Shown here: positions 34,301-43,674 of the stretch, one piece after another
Position numbering within the stretch: position 1 is the first letter of the stretch
Layout of the letters: each line of letters opens with the position of its first letter
NCBI GenBank assembly: GCA_015069575.1
Contig: SVIH01000004.1
Location: forward strand, 1-54,858
DNA length: 54,858 nt
Source of the DNA: Clostridiales bacterium
GTDB lineage: Bacteria; Bacillota; Clostridia; Christensenellales; QALW01
Direction: 5' to 3'
Notes under the pieces: model-generated
What the model was told of the DNA's origin: nothing
Database searches by the model: none
What the model saw: only the letters and a program-made list of their open reading frames with translations
Program-made: the position numbers and the translations under genes

Positions 34301-35782
34301 TTATTTCACCGCATTAAGAATTGTTTTGGGCATATCTTCTTTGTTGCAAACCGCTTTATGTAAAACAGGCTTTGTTTTAAGTTCGGCAATTTGCTTTGGC
34401 TGTTTAACGCCCATTTTTTTAATTTCGTCTGCCGCGTCAAACTCGTCAACAGGCGCTTTGTTAAAGATTGCCTCAAGCACAGCGTGAGGGAATTTATAAG
34501 GGCTTGCAGTTGAAAGCAACACTGTAGGAGTATTATCGTTTGTTCCTTTTTTATAATCCTCATAAACCGCAACACCTACTGCAGTATGAGTATCAATGCA
34601 ATAGCTGTTTTCCTGCCACATTTTCTTTATAGCAGAAGCAGTTTTTTCTTCATCAGCATAGCCTGCTGCAAAAACGCTTGTTAATTCCTTGAACATTTCA
34701 TCGGTGATCTTATATTCACCGTTTTCCTTTAACTGCCCCATTAACGAAGCAACAAAAGTATCATCTTTGCCTGAAAGATCATATAAAAGCCTTTCAAGGT
34801 TTGATGAAATTAATATATCCATTGAAGGCGACTGTGTTTTAAAGAATTCACGGTTAGCATTATAAATGCCTGTTTCAAAAAACTCGGTTAAAACTTTGTT
34901 TTTGTTAGATGCGCAAATAAGTTTATTAACAGGAAGACCCATTTTCATTGCATAGTATCCTGCTAAGATATCGCCAAAATTACCTGTGGGAACAACAAAG
35001 TTAACTTTATCTCCCACTTTAATTTTTTTATCTTTAATCATATCAGCATAAGCGCTGAAGTAATAAACCACCTGTGGCACAAGCCTGCCCCAGTTTATTG
35101 AGTTTGCAGAAGAAAGTTTAATGTTTTGTTTTAATAAATCTTCTTTAATTGAAGTATCTGCAAAAATCTTTTTAACGCCTGTTTGTGCATCGTCAAAATT
35201 TCCATTTACTGCGCAAACAAAAACATTATTGCCTTCCTGCGTGCACATTTGTGCCTGTTGCATTTTTGAAACGCCTTCATTTGGGAAAAATACGCTGATT
35301 CCCATACCTTCAACATCGCTGAAACCTTCTAACGCAGCTTTTCCTGTATCCCCGCTTGTTGCAACAAGAATCAAAATAAGAGCGTTCTCGTTTTCCTTCA
35401 CTTTGGCATGTTTTAAAAAATGAGGCAATATCTGAAGCGCAACATCCTTAAAAGCAAGAGTTGGCCCATGATAAAGTTCCATTACAGCCGTTGAATCATC
35501 AACATAATGAAGTGGTGCAACGCCCATTTCATCAAACTTTGTATTGTATGCACTGTTAATGCAATCTAAAAGTTCGCTTTGTGAAAAATCCGTCAAATAA
35601 CGAGAGAGCACCTTAAATGCTCTCTCGGAATAAGACATTTCCGACATAGCGGCTATTTCGTCTAAGCAAATTTCAGGAAAGCTTTCGGGGACGAACAGCC
35701 CGCCTTCAACTGAAAGCCCTTGCACAAAACATTTTGCAGCAGAGTATTTCAGTGAAGAATCCCTTGTGGAAGTGTATAACAT
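34301..35782 (-). CDS. thrC: Threonine synthase
   Basis: 493 aa PLP enzyme of the long (fungal/clostridial) class, converting O-phosphohomoserine to threonine. The PLP lysine lies in HGPTLAFKDVALQ near residue 112; 'TSGDTGKAALEGF' and 'VPTGNFGDILAGYYAMKMGL' bind the phosphate. N-terminal MLYTSTRDSSLKYSAAK is typical. It follows the small P-loop gene by 16 bp and precedes trpS by 1 nt. The AGAGGAT ribosome site is normal. Confidence 0.95.
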   Translation of the reverse strand: MLYTSTRDSSLKYSAAKCFVQGLSVEGGLFVPESFPEICLDEIAAMSEMSYSERAFKVLSRYLTDFSQSELLDCINSAYNTKFDEMGVAPLHYVDDSTAVMELYHGPTLAFKDVALQILPHFLKHAKVKENENALILILVATSGDTGKAALEGFSDVEGMGISVFFPNEGVSKMQQAQMCTQEGNNVFVCAVNGNFDDAQTGVKKIFADTSIKEDLLKQNIKLSSANSINWGRLVPQVVYYFSAYADMIKDKKIKVGDKVNFVVPTGNFGDILAGYYAMKMGLPVNKLICASNKNKVLTEFFETGIYNANREFFKTQSPSMDILISSNLERLLYDLSGKDDTFVASLMGQLKENGEYKITDEMFKELTSVFAAGYADEEKTASAIKKMWQENSYCIDTHTAVGVAVYEDYKKGTNDNTPTVLLSTASPYKFPHAVLEAIFNKAPVDEFDAADEIKKMGVKQPKQIAELKTKPVLHKAVCNKEDMPKTILNAVK

Positions 35783-35798
35783 ATTAAAAATCCTCTTT

Positions 35799-36212
35799 TT
35801 AGTCTACCAGATACTTCTGCATAAATAACGGAATTTCTTCCTTATCAGCGCTTACAGAAAGTATAAGCTCTATTCTGTTTTGTGCGCAGAAATTATCAAG
35901 TTTAATGAAAAGATCTTCAAGTTCTTCAATAGGACGGTCCATATGTTTTAAGAAACCGTCAACATAAATTCTTTCAAGATCAAAGTTTGAAGCTACAAGG
36001 CCTGAAACAAATCCAAGGAAAAGATAAGCGCCTTTAATTCCATATTCATCAGTATTAATAAAACGAACCTGATGTTTAAGATCATGTATATAGCGTTTGC
36101 TGTTAAAAAGGAATGCAACGTTGCCTTTTAAGGTATCGGAAGCAATATTTGCGCTTTCAATAATCTTCTTGGTTTTTCCTGCACCTTTTTTGCCATAAAT
36201 AATTTTAATCAT
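35799..36212 (-). CDS. Small P-loop protein of unknown function
   Basis: 137 aa. Walker A GKKGAGKT at residues 7-14 starts almost at the N-terminus. The rest is a compact alpha/beta sequence with LERIYVDGFLKHM, a plausible Walker B strand ending in Asp, and IELILSVSADKE, a later strand. This suggests a small nucleotide-binding domain, perhaps thymidine-kinase-like in layout, but no substrate motif is recognised. AGGAGG ribosome site. First gene of a likely thrC-trpS transcript. A TATAAT at 36245-36250 with a poor -35 may be the promoter. Confidence 0.7.
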   Translation of the reverse strand: MIKIIYGKKGAGKTKKIIESANIASDTLKGNVAFLFNSKRYIHDLKHQVRFINTDEYGIKGAYLFLGFVSGLVASNFDLERIYVDGFLKHMDRPIEELEDLFIKLDNFCAQNRIELILSVSADKEEIPLFMQKYLVD

Positions 36213-36313
36213 AGTAAAAATCCTCCTTAATATTTGGTACTTATATTATAAACTATTTTTGAATATTTTTCCATACCTTTTTTAAAGAAAATATAAGTTT
36301 TTTTAAGTTATTT

Positions 36314-37702
36314 TTAAATATGACGGTGTTGTAAGGAAATATATAACTCAGGATCAATCTGTTTAAGCATTGTATCAAGTTCAAATGCACCCATAGCAGT
36401 ATTTCTTCCGTTAGCATATTCCTGATCAACAAGTTCCTTAAGTTTTAATACGGCAGGGTGGCGTTTATCGATAACATTGTCTCCCTTAAGATGATAGAAA
36501 CCATTTATCCAAAATGCAATTCCTGCGGTACCGCTTGTAGCATCAACTATAACTGAAGCTGGTCTGTTAAGGATTGCCTTTGTATCAAATATATTATAAA
36601 TCTCCTCATCTTTAAGCATACCATCAGCATGGATACCTGCCCTTGTTACGTTAAAGTTTCTGCCAACAAAAGGTGTGTTTGCAGGAATATCATATCCAAT
36701 AACATTTTCAAAATATTCTGCAATTTCTGTTATGGCAGAAAGATCCATGCCATCAGTTGTACCGCGAAGGGACGCATATTCAATAGCCATTGCTTCCAAA
36801 GGACAGTTTCCTGTTCTTTCGCCAATACCCATAAGCGAGCAGTTTACACCTGAACAGCCATAAAGCCATGCAGTTGCCGCATTTGTAACCACTTTATAAA
36901 AATCATTGTGCCCATGCCATTCAATTTGTTCGCTTGGAACATCAGCAAAGTGGTTAAGACCGTAGATAATACCGGGAACGCTTCGTGGTAATGAAGCACC
37001 GGGATATGAAACACCAAATCCCATAGTATCGCAAGCACGAATCTTTATAGGAATTCCTGTTTCCTTTGAAAGTTTCATAAGTTCTGATGCAAACGGAACA
37101 ACAAATCCATAAAAATCTGCACGGGTAATATCTTCAAAATGACAACGGGGAACAATATTCTGTTCAAGCGCCGCCTTAATAATAGAAAGATATTTTTCCA
37201 TTGCACCTTTGCGGGTAAGATTCATTTTTTTGAAAATATGATAGTCGGAACAGCTTACTAAGATACCTGTTTCCTTAACACCCATTTGCTTAACAAGTTC
37301 AAAATCTTTGGGGTTTGCACGGATCCAGCTTGTAACTTCAGGAAACTGTAAGCCTAATTCCATACATTTTTCAACTGCACGCCTGTCCTTTTCGCTATAA
37401 AGGAAAAATTCGCTTTGCTTAATAATTCCGTTTGGTCCGGATAAGCGGGAAAGCAGTTTATAAATTTCTACAATCTGCTCAACAGTAAAAGGTGAAGTTG
37501 ACTGCTGTCCATCACGGAAAGTAGTATCAGTTATCCATATATTTTCAGGCGTAATCATCGGAACATGGCGTTCATTGAATGCAACCTTTGGAATAGATGT
37601 GTATTCATAAAATGTCCTGAACAGTTCAGGCTCTGTAACATCCTGTATCTGATATTTATATTCGTTTTCAGACAATCTGTTATTTTTATCAATTTTAAGC
37701 AT
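36314..37702 (-). CDS. DRE-TIM metallolyase, Re-citrate synthase / isopropylmalate synthase-like
   Basis: 462 aa. DTTFRDGQQS near residue 58 is the metal- and acyl-CoA-binding start motif of the DRE-TIM family; 'EWHGHNDFYKVVTNAATAWL' carries the HGHND metal site; GIGERTGNCPLEAM follows. The long N-terminal extension and 'FVGRNFNVTRAGIHADGMLK' resemble the clade containing clostridial Re-citrate synthase, an oxygen-sensitive replacement for Si-citrate synthase, rather than true LeuA. The substrate (oxaloacetate, 2-oxoglutarate or 2-oxoisovalerate) needs phylogeny. It overlaps the aminotransferase stop by one base (TAATG). Confidence 0.78.
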   Translation of the reverse strand: MLKIDKNNRLSENEYKYQIQDVTEPELFRTFYEYTSIPKVAFNERHVPMITPENIWITDTTFRDGQQSTSPFTVEQIVEIYKLLSRLSGPNGIIKQSEFFLYSEKDRRAVEKCMELGLQFPEVTSWIRANPKDFELVKQMGVKETGILVSCSDYHIFKKMNLTRKGAMEKYLSIIKAALEQNIVPRCHFEDITRADFYGFVVPFASELMKLSKETGIPIKIRACDTMGFGVSYPGASLPRSVPGIIYGLNHFADVPSEQIEWHGHNDFYKVVTNAATAWLYGCSGVNCSLMGIGERTGNCPLEAMAIEYASLRGTTDGMDLSAITEIAEYFENVIGYDIPANTPFVGRNFNVTRAGIHADGMLKDEEIYNIFDTKAILNRPASVIVDATSGTAGIAFWINGFYHLKGDNVIDKRHPAVLKLKELVDQEYANGRNTAMGAFELDTMLKQIDPELYISLQHRHI

Positions 37703-38895
37703 TATTCAAGTCCTTCTGCAAAATCTTTAATACGGCTAAGGCCTTTTTCAATGTTTTCCATGCTTGTTGCATAAGAAAGTCGTATATGCTTATCTGCGCC
37801 AAACGCCACACCGGGAACAACCGCGGTGAGCGTTGCTTCAAGCAGATTTTCAGCAAAATCCATTGAGCCGTTTATTACTTTGCCATTATATTTTTTGCCT
37901 ATAGTTCCTTCAATGGAAACCATTGCATAAAACGCGCCTTTTGGCATATGTACGCTTAAACCTTTTATATTGTTTATAGTTTCCACCATATATTTACGGC
38001 GCCTGTCAAACTCATTGAACATTTTTTCAAAATCGGTGTTTTCGTTTGTAATAGCGCAAAGTGTTGCATGCTGTGCAATGGTATTAGGATTGCTTGTTGC
38101 ATGGCTTTGATAGTTTGCTATCATTTTTGCTATTTCTTTATTACTGATTGAATAGCCGATTCGCCAGCCTGTCATAGCAAATGCCTTTGACATACCGTTT
38201 ATTAAAATAGTTCTTTCTTTTGTATCTTCATCAATCTGTGTGATTGAAAAATGTTTTTCGCCATCATATAAAAGCGCATCGTAAATTTCATCAGAAATAA
38301 TCATAAGATCGTGTTCTTTTGCTATTTGGGCTATCTTTCGTACATCACATTCAGGAACAACTGCGCCTGTGGGGTTTGATGGTGTGTTTAAAATTATTGC
38401 AACAGTCTTTTCGTTTATTGCTTTATTAAGCGCATCAAAATCAATTCTGAAGCTGTCTTTTTCAATGGTTTCAACAAAAATAGGAACACCATCTGCCATT
38501 TTAACCATTTCAGGATAACTTACCCAGTAAGGTGAAAAGATTATAACTTCATCTCCCGGATTAAGAATCGCCTGTAAAGCGTTTAAAATAGCCTGTTTTG
38601 CACCGTTTGAAACAACAACCTGTGTAAACTCGTATTCAGTTCCGATATTTCTTTTTGTGTATTCACAAATTGCTTTTCTTAATTCGGGGGTACCTGCAGC
38701 GGCGGTATATTTTGTTTTACCCTCATTTAAGGCTTTAATTGCGCCGTCAACGATATACTGAGGCGTCTGAAAATCAGGTTCGCCTGCGCCAAAGGAAACT
38801 ACATCTTTTCCTTCTGCCTTTAATTGTTTTGCTTTTGCATCAATAGCAAGAGTTATCGATCCTTGAACTGCCTGACATTTTTTACTAATTCTCAC
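37702..38895 (-). CDS. Class I pyridoxal-phosphate aminotransferase (aspartate aminotransferase-like)
   Basis: 397 aa. GTG at 38895, with AAGGAG 6 nt upstream, is taken as start; the frame is open further but that part overlaps the upstream gene more heavily. The fold type I features are clear: 'VSFGAGEPDFQTPQYI', 'VSNGAKQAILNALQA', NTPSNPTGAV and the Schiff-base lysine in NGMSKAFAMTGWRIGYS. It exchanges amino groups between aspartate or aromatic amino acids and 2-oxoglutarate. Position before the Re-citrate-synthase-like gene fits oxaloacetate and glutamate metabolism. The start overlaps the perM-like stop by 11 bp. Confidence 0.9.
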   Translation of the reverse strand: MRISKKCQAVQGSITLAIDAKAKQLKAEGKDVVSFGAGEPDFQTPQYIVDGAIKALNEGKTKYTAAAGTPELRKAICEYTKRNIGTEYEFTQVVVSNGAKQAILNALQAILNPGDEVIIFSPYWVSYPEMVKMADGVPIFVETIEKDSFRIDFDALNKAINEKTVAIILNTPSNPTGAVVPECDVRKIAQIAKEHDLMIISDEIYDALLYDGEKHFSITQIDEDTKERTILINGMSKAFAMTGWRIGYSISNKEIAKMIANYQSHATSNPNTIAQHATLCAITNENTDFEKMFNEFDRRRKYMVETINNIKGLSVHMPKGAFYAMVSIEGTIGKKYNGKVINGSMDFAENLLEATLTAVVPGVAFGADKHIRLSYATSMENIEKGLSRIKDFAEGLE

Positions 38896-40033
38896 TTTTT
38901 TCTCCTTCTTCTGCCTGCTGTTGTGCCAAAGTAATGGCACGGTTAACAATGCCTGAAATAATTGCAACGATGGGTGCGCCTAAAAGCATGCCGGGAATTC
39001 CCATCATTGCGCCAAACACAGCAACACCTAAAAGTACTGAGATGGGACTTATATCTAAAGCATCACTGGTAAGTAACGGGGTAAGTATGTTTCCTTCAAT
39101 TTGTTGGATAACAAGCATAAAAATGCACGCCCAGATAGCGCATGACCATCCGCCTGTTGCAAGTGCAACCACCACTACCGGCGCACCGCCGATAAAGGGG
39201 CCAACATAAGGAATAAGGTTTGTTAACGCTATTAAAAGGGCAAGTATAAGCGAATAAGGTAATTTAAGTATTAAAAAACCAACATAACTTACAACGCCTA
39301 TTCCAAGGCTTGTTATAAGCCTTACAACTATATATTTTTCTACAATAATATCGCTTTCGTGCAATATGGCGCAAGCCTGATTATATTTTGATGTTTCTTT
39401 AATAAACAGGCACATAAAGCGTTTGATCGCCCTTTTGGTATTTTCATACCCATGAAGAAGCATAAAGCTTGCAACAATATAAAGCACAAAATCAAACAGG
39501 AAACTTGCCGTTTTAGTTGCTACATCGGTTAATGTTGCAACCACATTACCCGCACCTTTTGAAACAAAAGCCAATGCTTCTGCACCAATATTTGAAATTG
39601 CCTGCATTAACCTTAAGCCTGTTTCCTCATCTAACTTTTCAGAAAGATCTGTTACGGTATTTCTTGCAAACTCAATAACCATTCCTATAAACGAAGGCAG
39701 GTTTGACATAATATCATTTATATTGTTTATGATATTTGGCACCAAAAATGCAATACCTAAGCCTAACAAGCCTAAAAACAAACCAAGAACCACAACAGTT
39801 GCTACAGTATGTTGCCACTTGTGAATCTTCTTTTTTGTTGTAAAGCTTAACAGTTTTTCAACCCAGATGCAAGGATGCCTTAAAAGATATGCAGTTATAA
39901 ATGCCAGCAAAAACGGTGTTAATGCTTTAACGCCTTTTGCTAGTGCAGGCACTATTGCGCTTGTAAAATGCCACACTAAAATTGCAACAAACACAATAGC
40001 AACAGTTACCCAGAAACGTTTTTCGTTTTTCAA
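38885..40033 (-). CDS. AI-2E/PerM-family membrane transporter
   Basis: 382 aa, about seven to eight membrane segments. The diagnostic late segment is 'LIALTNLIPYVGPFIGG', followed by 'GIPGMLLGAPIVAIISGIVN'. TTG start at 40033 with AAAGGA about 13 nt upstream. PerM-family proteins are named for autoinducer-2 export in one member, but others act in Na+/H+ exchange or other efflux, so the presence of luxS elsewhere in the window is not evidence of AI-2 export. Located between typA and the aminotransferase. Confidence 0.88.
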   Translation of the reverse strand: MKNEKRFWVTVAIVFVAILVWHFTSAIVPALAKGVKALTPFLLAFITAYLLRHPCIWVEKLLSFTTKKKIHKWQHTVATVVVLGLFLGLLGLGIAFLVPNIINNINDIMSNLPSFIGMVIEFARNTVTDLSEKLDEETGLRLMQAISNIGAEALAFVSKGAGNVVATLTDVATKTASFLFDFVLYIVASFMLLHGYENTKRAIKRFMCLFIKETSKYNQACAILHESDIIVEKYIVVRLITSLGIGVVSYVGFLILKLPYSLILALLIALTNLIPYVGPFIGGAPVVVVALATGGWSCAIWACIFMLVIQQIEGNILTPLLTSDALDISPISVLLGVAVFGAMMGIPGMLLGAPIVAIISGIVNRAITLAQQQAEEGEKSEN

Positions 40034-40049
40034 TTAAACACACAATCCT

Positions 40050-41885
40050 TTATTTTCTATTATTTATTTTTGCTGCCCTGTATCTTAATGTAGGATCAAG
40101 AATTTTCTTACGTATTCTTATGTTGTTAGGTGTAATTTCAGCAAGTTCATCTTCGCCTAAATATTCTAACGCCTGCTCTAAGCTCATTCTTTTTGGCGGA
40201 ACAAGATGAAGCGCATCATCAGAGCCTGCAGAACGGGAGTTGGTCATATTCTTACGCTTGCAAACATTAACTTCAATATCTTCAGGCCTTGAACTTTCAC
40301 CAACTATCATACCGGAATATACCTGTTCGCCTGCGCCAAGGAAAAGTGTGCCCCTTTCCTGTGCGTTAAACAAGCCGTAAGTGATGGTTTCGCCTGTTTC
40401 AAAAGCAATTAACGAACCGTTCTTTCTGCCGGGCATTTCCCCTTTATATGGAGCATAGCCTTCAAAAACAGAGTTCATAACACCTTCACCGTGAGTATCG
40501 GTTAAGAAAGTTGAACGGTATCCGAAAAGCCCCCTTGCAGGAACGATAAACTCCATTCTGCGCATTGTATCGCTTAATGAAAGCATATTCACCATCTCAC
40601 CATGATTAGTACCCATATGCTGAATTACTGTGCCTGAATACTGATCAGGAACATCAACAATAACCCTTTCCATAGGTTCACAGCGTTTACCGTCAATTTC
40701 CTTATATAAAACCTCAGGCTTTGAAACCTGTAATTCATAACCCTGACGGCGCATATTTTCAATTAAAATTGAAAGGTGCAATTCGCCTCTGCCTGAAACC
40801 TTAAAGCTATCGGCAGAATCCGTATCTTCAACCCTTAAAGAAACATCTGTTTCAATCTCCCTGTAAAGACGGGCGCGAAGATGACGGCTTGTTAAATATT
40901 TGCCTTCCTTACCTGCAAAAGGCGAATCGTTAACAGAAAAAGTCATGCTAACGGTAGGCTCTGTAATCTTAACAAAAGGAAGAGGCTCGATGCAATCGGG
41001 CTTACAAAGTGTATCACCGATGTTAATTTCAGTAACGCCTGAAACTGCAACGATTTCGCCTAAATTTGCTTCTTCAACGCTTACCCTTTTTAGACCTTCA
41101 AAAACAGAAAGACTTGTTACGCGCACGTTTGCCCTTGGTGAATCTTCACCGTAAGTACAAAGTGAAACCATATCCCCTGCTTTAAGCGTTCCTCTTTCAA
41201 TTTTACCGATGCCGATTCTGCCAACGTATTCATTATAGTCAATGGTAGAAACAAGCATCTGGCAAGGCGCGTCCTTATCCCCATCGGGTGCAGGAATATA
41301 TTTTAAGATAGCATCAAAAAGGGGCGTCATATCACTGCCTAAATCGTTTGGATCAAGGCTTGCGGTACCGCTTCTTCCTGAAGCATAAATAAAGGGACAA
41401 TCAAGTTGTGAATCATCAGCGCCAAGTTCAATAAACAAATCAAAAACTTCGTCTGCTACGCCATCAGGACGGGCATCGGGCCTATCCATCTTATTAATAA
41501 CAACGATAACCTTTAATCCAAGGGCAAGCGCCTTTGATAAAACGAAGCGTGTTTGAGGCATGGGGCCTTCAAAAGCATCAACAAGAAGCACAACACCGCT
41601 TGTCATTTTTAAAACACGTTCAACCTCACCGCCGAAATCTGCGTGGCCGGGGGTATCCACAACGTTTATCTTTGTATCCTTATATCTGATTGAGGTGTTT
41701 TTGGAAAGAATGGTTATACCCCTTTCCCTTTCAATATCACCTGAATCCATCATTCTGTCCTGCAGTTGTTGGTTTTCCCTGAACAAACCGCTTTGCTTAA
41801 GCATTTCATCAACCAAAGTAGTTTTGCCATGGTCAACGTGAGCAATTATAGCAATATTTCTGATATCTTCTCTTTTCAAAATCAT
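40050..41885 (-). CDS. typA: Ribosome-associated GTPase TypA/BipA
   Basis: 611 aa translational GTPase that helps 50S subunit assembly and stress adaptation. G1 [10 protein letters not shown], switch I ERERGITI, G3 DTPGHADF and G4 NKMDRPDARP are complete. The C-terminal domain 'GRGELHLSILIENMRRQGYE' and 'ARGLFGYRSTFLTDTHGEG' separates it from LepA and EF-G. AGAGG ribosome site 2-3 nt from ATG is close but usual enough. First gene of a four-gene unit. Confidence 0.96.
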   Translation of the reverse strand: MILKREDIRNIAIIAHVDHGKTTLVDEMLKQSGLFRENQQLQDRMMDSGDIERERGITILSKNTSIRYKDTKINVVDTPGHADFGGEVERVLKMTSGVVLLVDAFEGPMPQTRFVLSKALALGLKVIVVINKMDRPDARPDGVADEVFDLFIELGADDSQLDCPFIYASGRSGTASLDPNDLGSDMTPLFDAILKYIPAPDGDKDAPCQMLVSTIDYNEYVGRIGIGKIERGTLKAGDMVSLCTYGEDSPRANVRVTSLSVFEGLKRVSVEEANLGEIVAVSGVTEINIGDTLCKPDCIEPLPFVKITEPTVSMTFSVNDSPFAGKEGKYLTSRHLRARLYREIETDVSLRVEDTDSADSFKVSGRGELHLSILIENMRRQGYELQVSKPEVLYKEIDGKRCEPMERVIVDVPDQYSGTVIQHMGTNHGEMVNMLSLSDTMRRMEFIVPARGLFGYRSTFLTDTHGEGVMNSVFEGYAPYKGEMPGRKNGSLIAFETGETITYGLFNAQERGTLFLGAGEQVYSGMIVGESSRPEDIEVNVCKRKNMTNSRSAGSDDALHLVPPKRMSLEQALEYLGEDELAEITPNNIRIRKKILDPTLRYRAAKINNRK

Positions 41886-41950
41886 AACCTCTTTAATAAC
41901 GGTATTTCAACAATTCTAAAAAAATGTATAGCACCTGATTTTGTAGTGCT

Positions 41951-41979
41951 ATTTTACCACAAAAAACCTATTCGTGCAA
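41951..41979 (-). promoter_or_regulatory. Promoter of the typA unit
   Basis: Minus strand: TTGCAC (41974-41979), 17-bp spacer, TAAAAT (41951-41956) preceded by TGG. A small hairpin (ATAGCAC and complement) followed by a T-tract lies at the start of the leader and might attenuate transcription. Confidence 0.62.
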
Positions 41980-42046
41980 CTAAATACAAATAAAAAGTAT
42001 GTATATCCTGTTAAACTTGCGCATATATTGTTACGAGGTGAAATTT

Positions 42047-42841
42047 ATGGGTGTTTCAAGAAGGACAAAACAAAAAGAATTAAAAAAAAATTTTTTTGCC
42101 ATAGCAATAATAGCAATATTTGCGATTGTTGTGTTCAGTATAAATTCAATAGGAAATTTTATTGCAACAAAAATAATTCAGCCTGTTATAAATCTTACAG
42201 AAACGAGAAATGAAAAAGTTGTAACCAACACCTTAAAAACGGAGAAATTAACATTATATTTGCTTTGCGCAGGAGAAATGCCAACCGAGGCAGAAGCGGA
42301 AACTTTAAAAACTTTTGTTTGTGAAAAAGGTGGCGGCGGCTATGTTTTTCAGCAGGATAATTCTTATTACATAATCCACTCTGTATACAAAGATAAGACA
42401 AAAGCGGAAGCCAAAGGGCAGGAACTTTCAGGAGAGTTTTCACCTTTGGTCATCACTTTAAATTTAGAAGAAACGGTTATCAAAGTTACAGGCAAGGACA
42501 CGCAGTTAAAAACGGTGTATTCATGTTTTTCTGTTTTAAACGATGTTGCCCTTACTTTAGAAAATACTTGTAATCAGATTAATAACGGTGAGATTTCAAA
42601 TCTTGAGGCAATGAAAAACTTGCAAAAATTAAAAAACAGCATTAGTGATGGGCAACAAAATTTAAAAGAATTGAATTCTTCCAACACAAAAGTGCTTGCA
42701 ATTTCAGATATGCTTGTTTTAAGCCAGACCCTTTTAAATCAGATGCCTGCAAGCGATGATGCAACTTTTAAACAACGATTAAACTATACCGCCTGCGCAT
42801 ATGTTTGCGAGTTTTATAAATTTTATTGCTCGTTAGAATAA
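42047..42841 (+). CDS. Single-pass membrane protein with SPOR-like region
   Basis: 264 aa, not firmly recognised. The ATG at 42047 (GAGGTG 7 nt upstream) is preferred over one 48 bp upstream. A basic N-terminus (MGVSRRTKQKELKKN) and one transmembrane helix (about 16-38) lead to an extracytoplasmic part. Residues about 85-130 (YYIIHSVYKDKTKAEAKGQE) look like a SPOR domain, which binds denuded septal glycan. The remainder is predicted alpha-helical. If correct, a division- or sporulation-related envelope role is possible. Divergent from typA, convergent with proC. Confidence 0.62.
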   Translation: MGVSRRTKQKELKKNFFAIAIIAIFAIVVFSINSIGNFIATKIIQPVINLTETRNEKVVTNTLKTEKLTLYLLCAGEMPTEAEAETLKTFVCEKGGGGYVFQQDNSYYIIHSVYKDKTKAEAKGQELSGEFSPLVITLNLEETVIKVTGKDTQLKTVYSCFSVLNDVALTLENTCNQINNGEISNLEAMKNLQKLKNSISDGQQNLKELNSSNTKVLAISDMLVLSQTLLNQMPASDDATFKQRLNYTACAYVCEFYKFYCSLE

Positions 42842-42855
42842 ATATCTATAAATTT

Positions 42856-42882
42856 AAAAAGCACCTTTCGGTGCTTTTTATT
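42856..42882. terminator. Bidirectional terminator between the SPOR-like gene and proC
   Basis: AAAAAGCACC / GGTGCTTTTT, 10-bp stem with TTTC loop; the proC stop codon lies at its edge. Confidence 0.88.
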
Positions 42883-43666
42883 TACCTAATTCTTTATTTC
42901 TCTCAAACGCTTTTTTAACCGCATCTTCGCAAGCAGAATATAAGCCGTTTTGTTCTAATGCTTCAACGCCTTTAATAGTGCTTCCGCCTGGGGAACAAAC
43001 ATTTTGTTTTAATATTTCAGGTGAGATTTTGCTTTCAAGCAAAAGTTTTGCAGCGCCTTCCATTGTGGCAGCGGCGTATAAAATTGCCTTATCTTCTGAT
43101 AATCCGCACTTTACACCGCCTTTTGCAAGAGCGTCAATAAACATAAACATATATGCAGGGCCACAACCGGAAACTGCTGTTCCTACATCAATTAAACTTT
43201 CGTCAATTTTATCAAGAATACCTGCAAAAGCCATATCGTTAACGAATTCATTCACGGTTCTTTCGTCAACCAAATCATTAAAATCATACATTATAAGCCC
43301 TTTGCCAACCTGAACGGGAGTATTTGGCATAATGCGGATAATAGGCAGAGAAAAACCTAAAATTTCAGTGATTTTTTCCATTTTTATGCCTGCGGCAATG
43401 CTGATGATTACAGGTTTCTTTTCTTGTAAAATATCTTTTATAGAAAGAAGAACATCTTTATACATCTGCGGTTTGACTGCAAGGAAAATTTTATCGCAAT
43501 TTTCAACCACATCATTATTCGTGCCTGCAATTATCCCAAGATTTTTTGCAAGCTCCTGAGCTTTTTCGTTTAAAAAATCTGCTAAAATTATTTCTTTTGT
43601 AGCGCAACTTAAGGCTTTTGCCAATGCGCCGCCCATATTACCGCAACCGATAAAACCGTATTTCAT
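42878..43666 (-). CDS. proC: Pyrroline-5-carboxylate reductase
   Basis: 262 aa. Last step of proline synthesis. The NAD(P) site GFIGCGNMGGALAKAL is at residues 4-19; IIRIMPNTPVQVGKG and 'AVSGCGPAYMFMFIDALA' (substrate helix) are characteristic. It lies 8 bp after proA, completing proB-proA-proC in pathway order on one transcript. Confidence 0.95.
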   Translation of the reverse strand: MKYGFIGCGNMGGALAKALSCATKEIILADFLNEKAQELAKNLGIIAGTNNDVVENCDKIFLAVKPQMYKDVLLSIKDILQEKKPVIISIAAGIKMEKITEILGFSLPIIRIMPNTPVQVGKGLIMYDFNDLVDERTVNEFVNDMAFAGILDKIDESLIDVGTAVSGCGPAYMFMFIDALAKGGVKCGLSEDKAILYAAATMEGAAKLLLESKISPEILKQNVCSPGGSTIKGVEALEQNGLYSACEDAVKKAFERNKELGK

Positions 43667-43674
43667 AAAAACTC

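Noticed and set aside
38885-40033. Autoinducer-2 export partner for luxS
   Set aside because: The AI-2E/PerM family name rests on one member; luxS is 18 kb away on the other strand and its job with mtnN is S-adenosylhomocysteine recycling.
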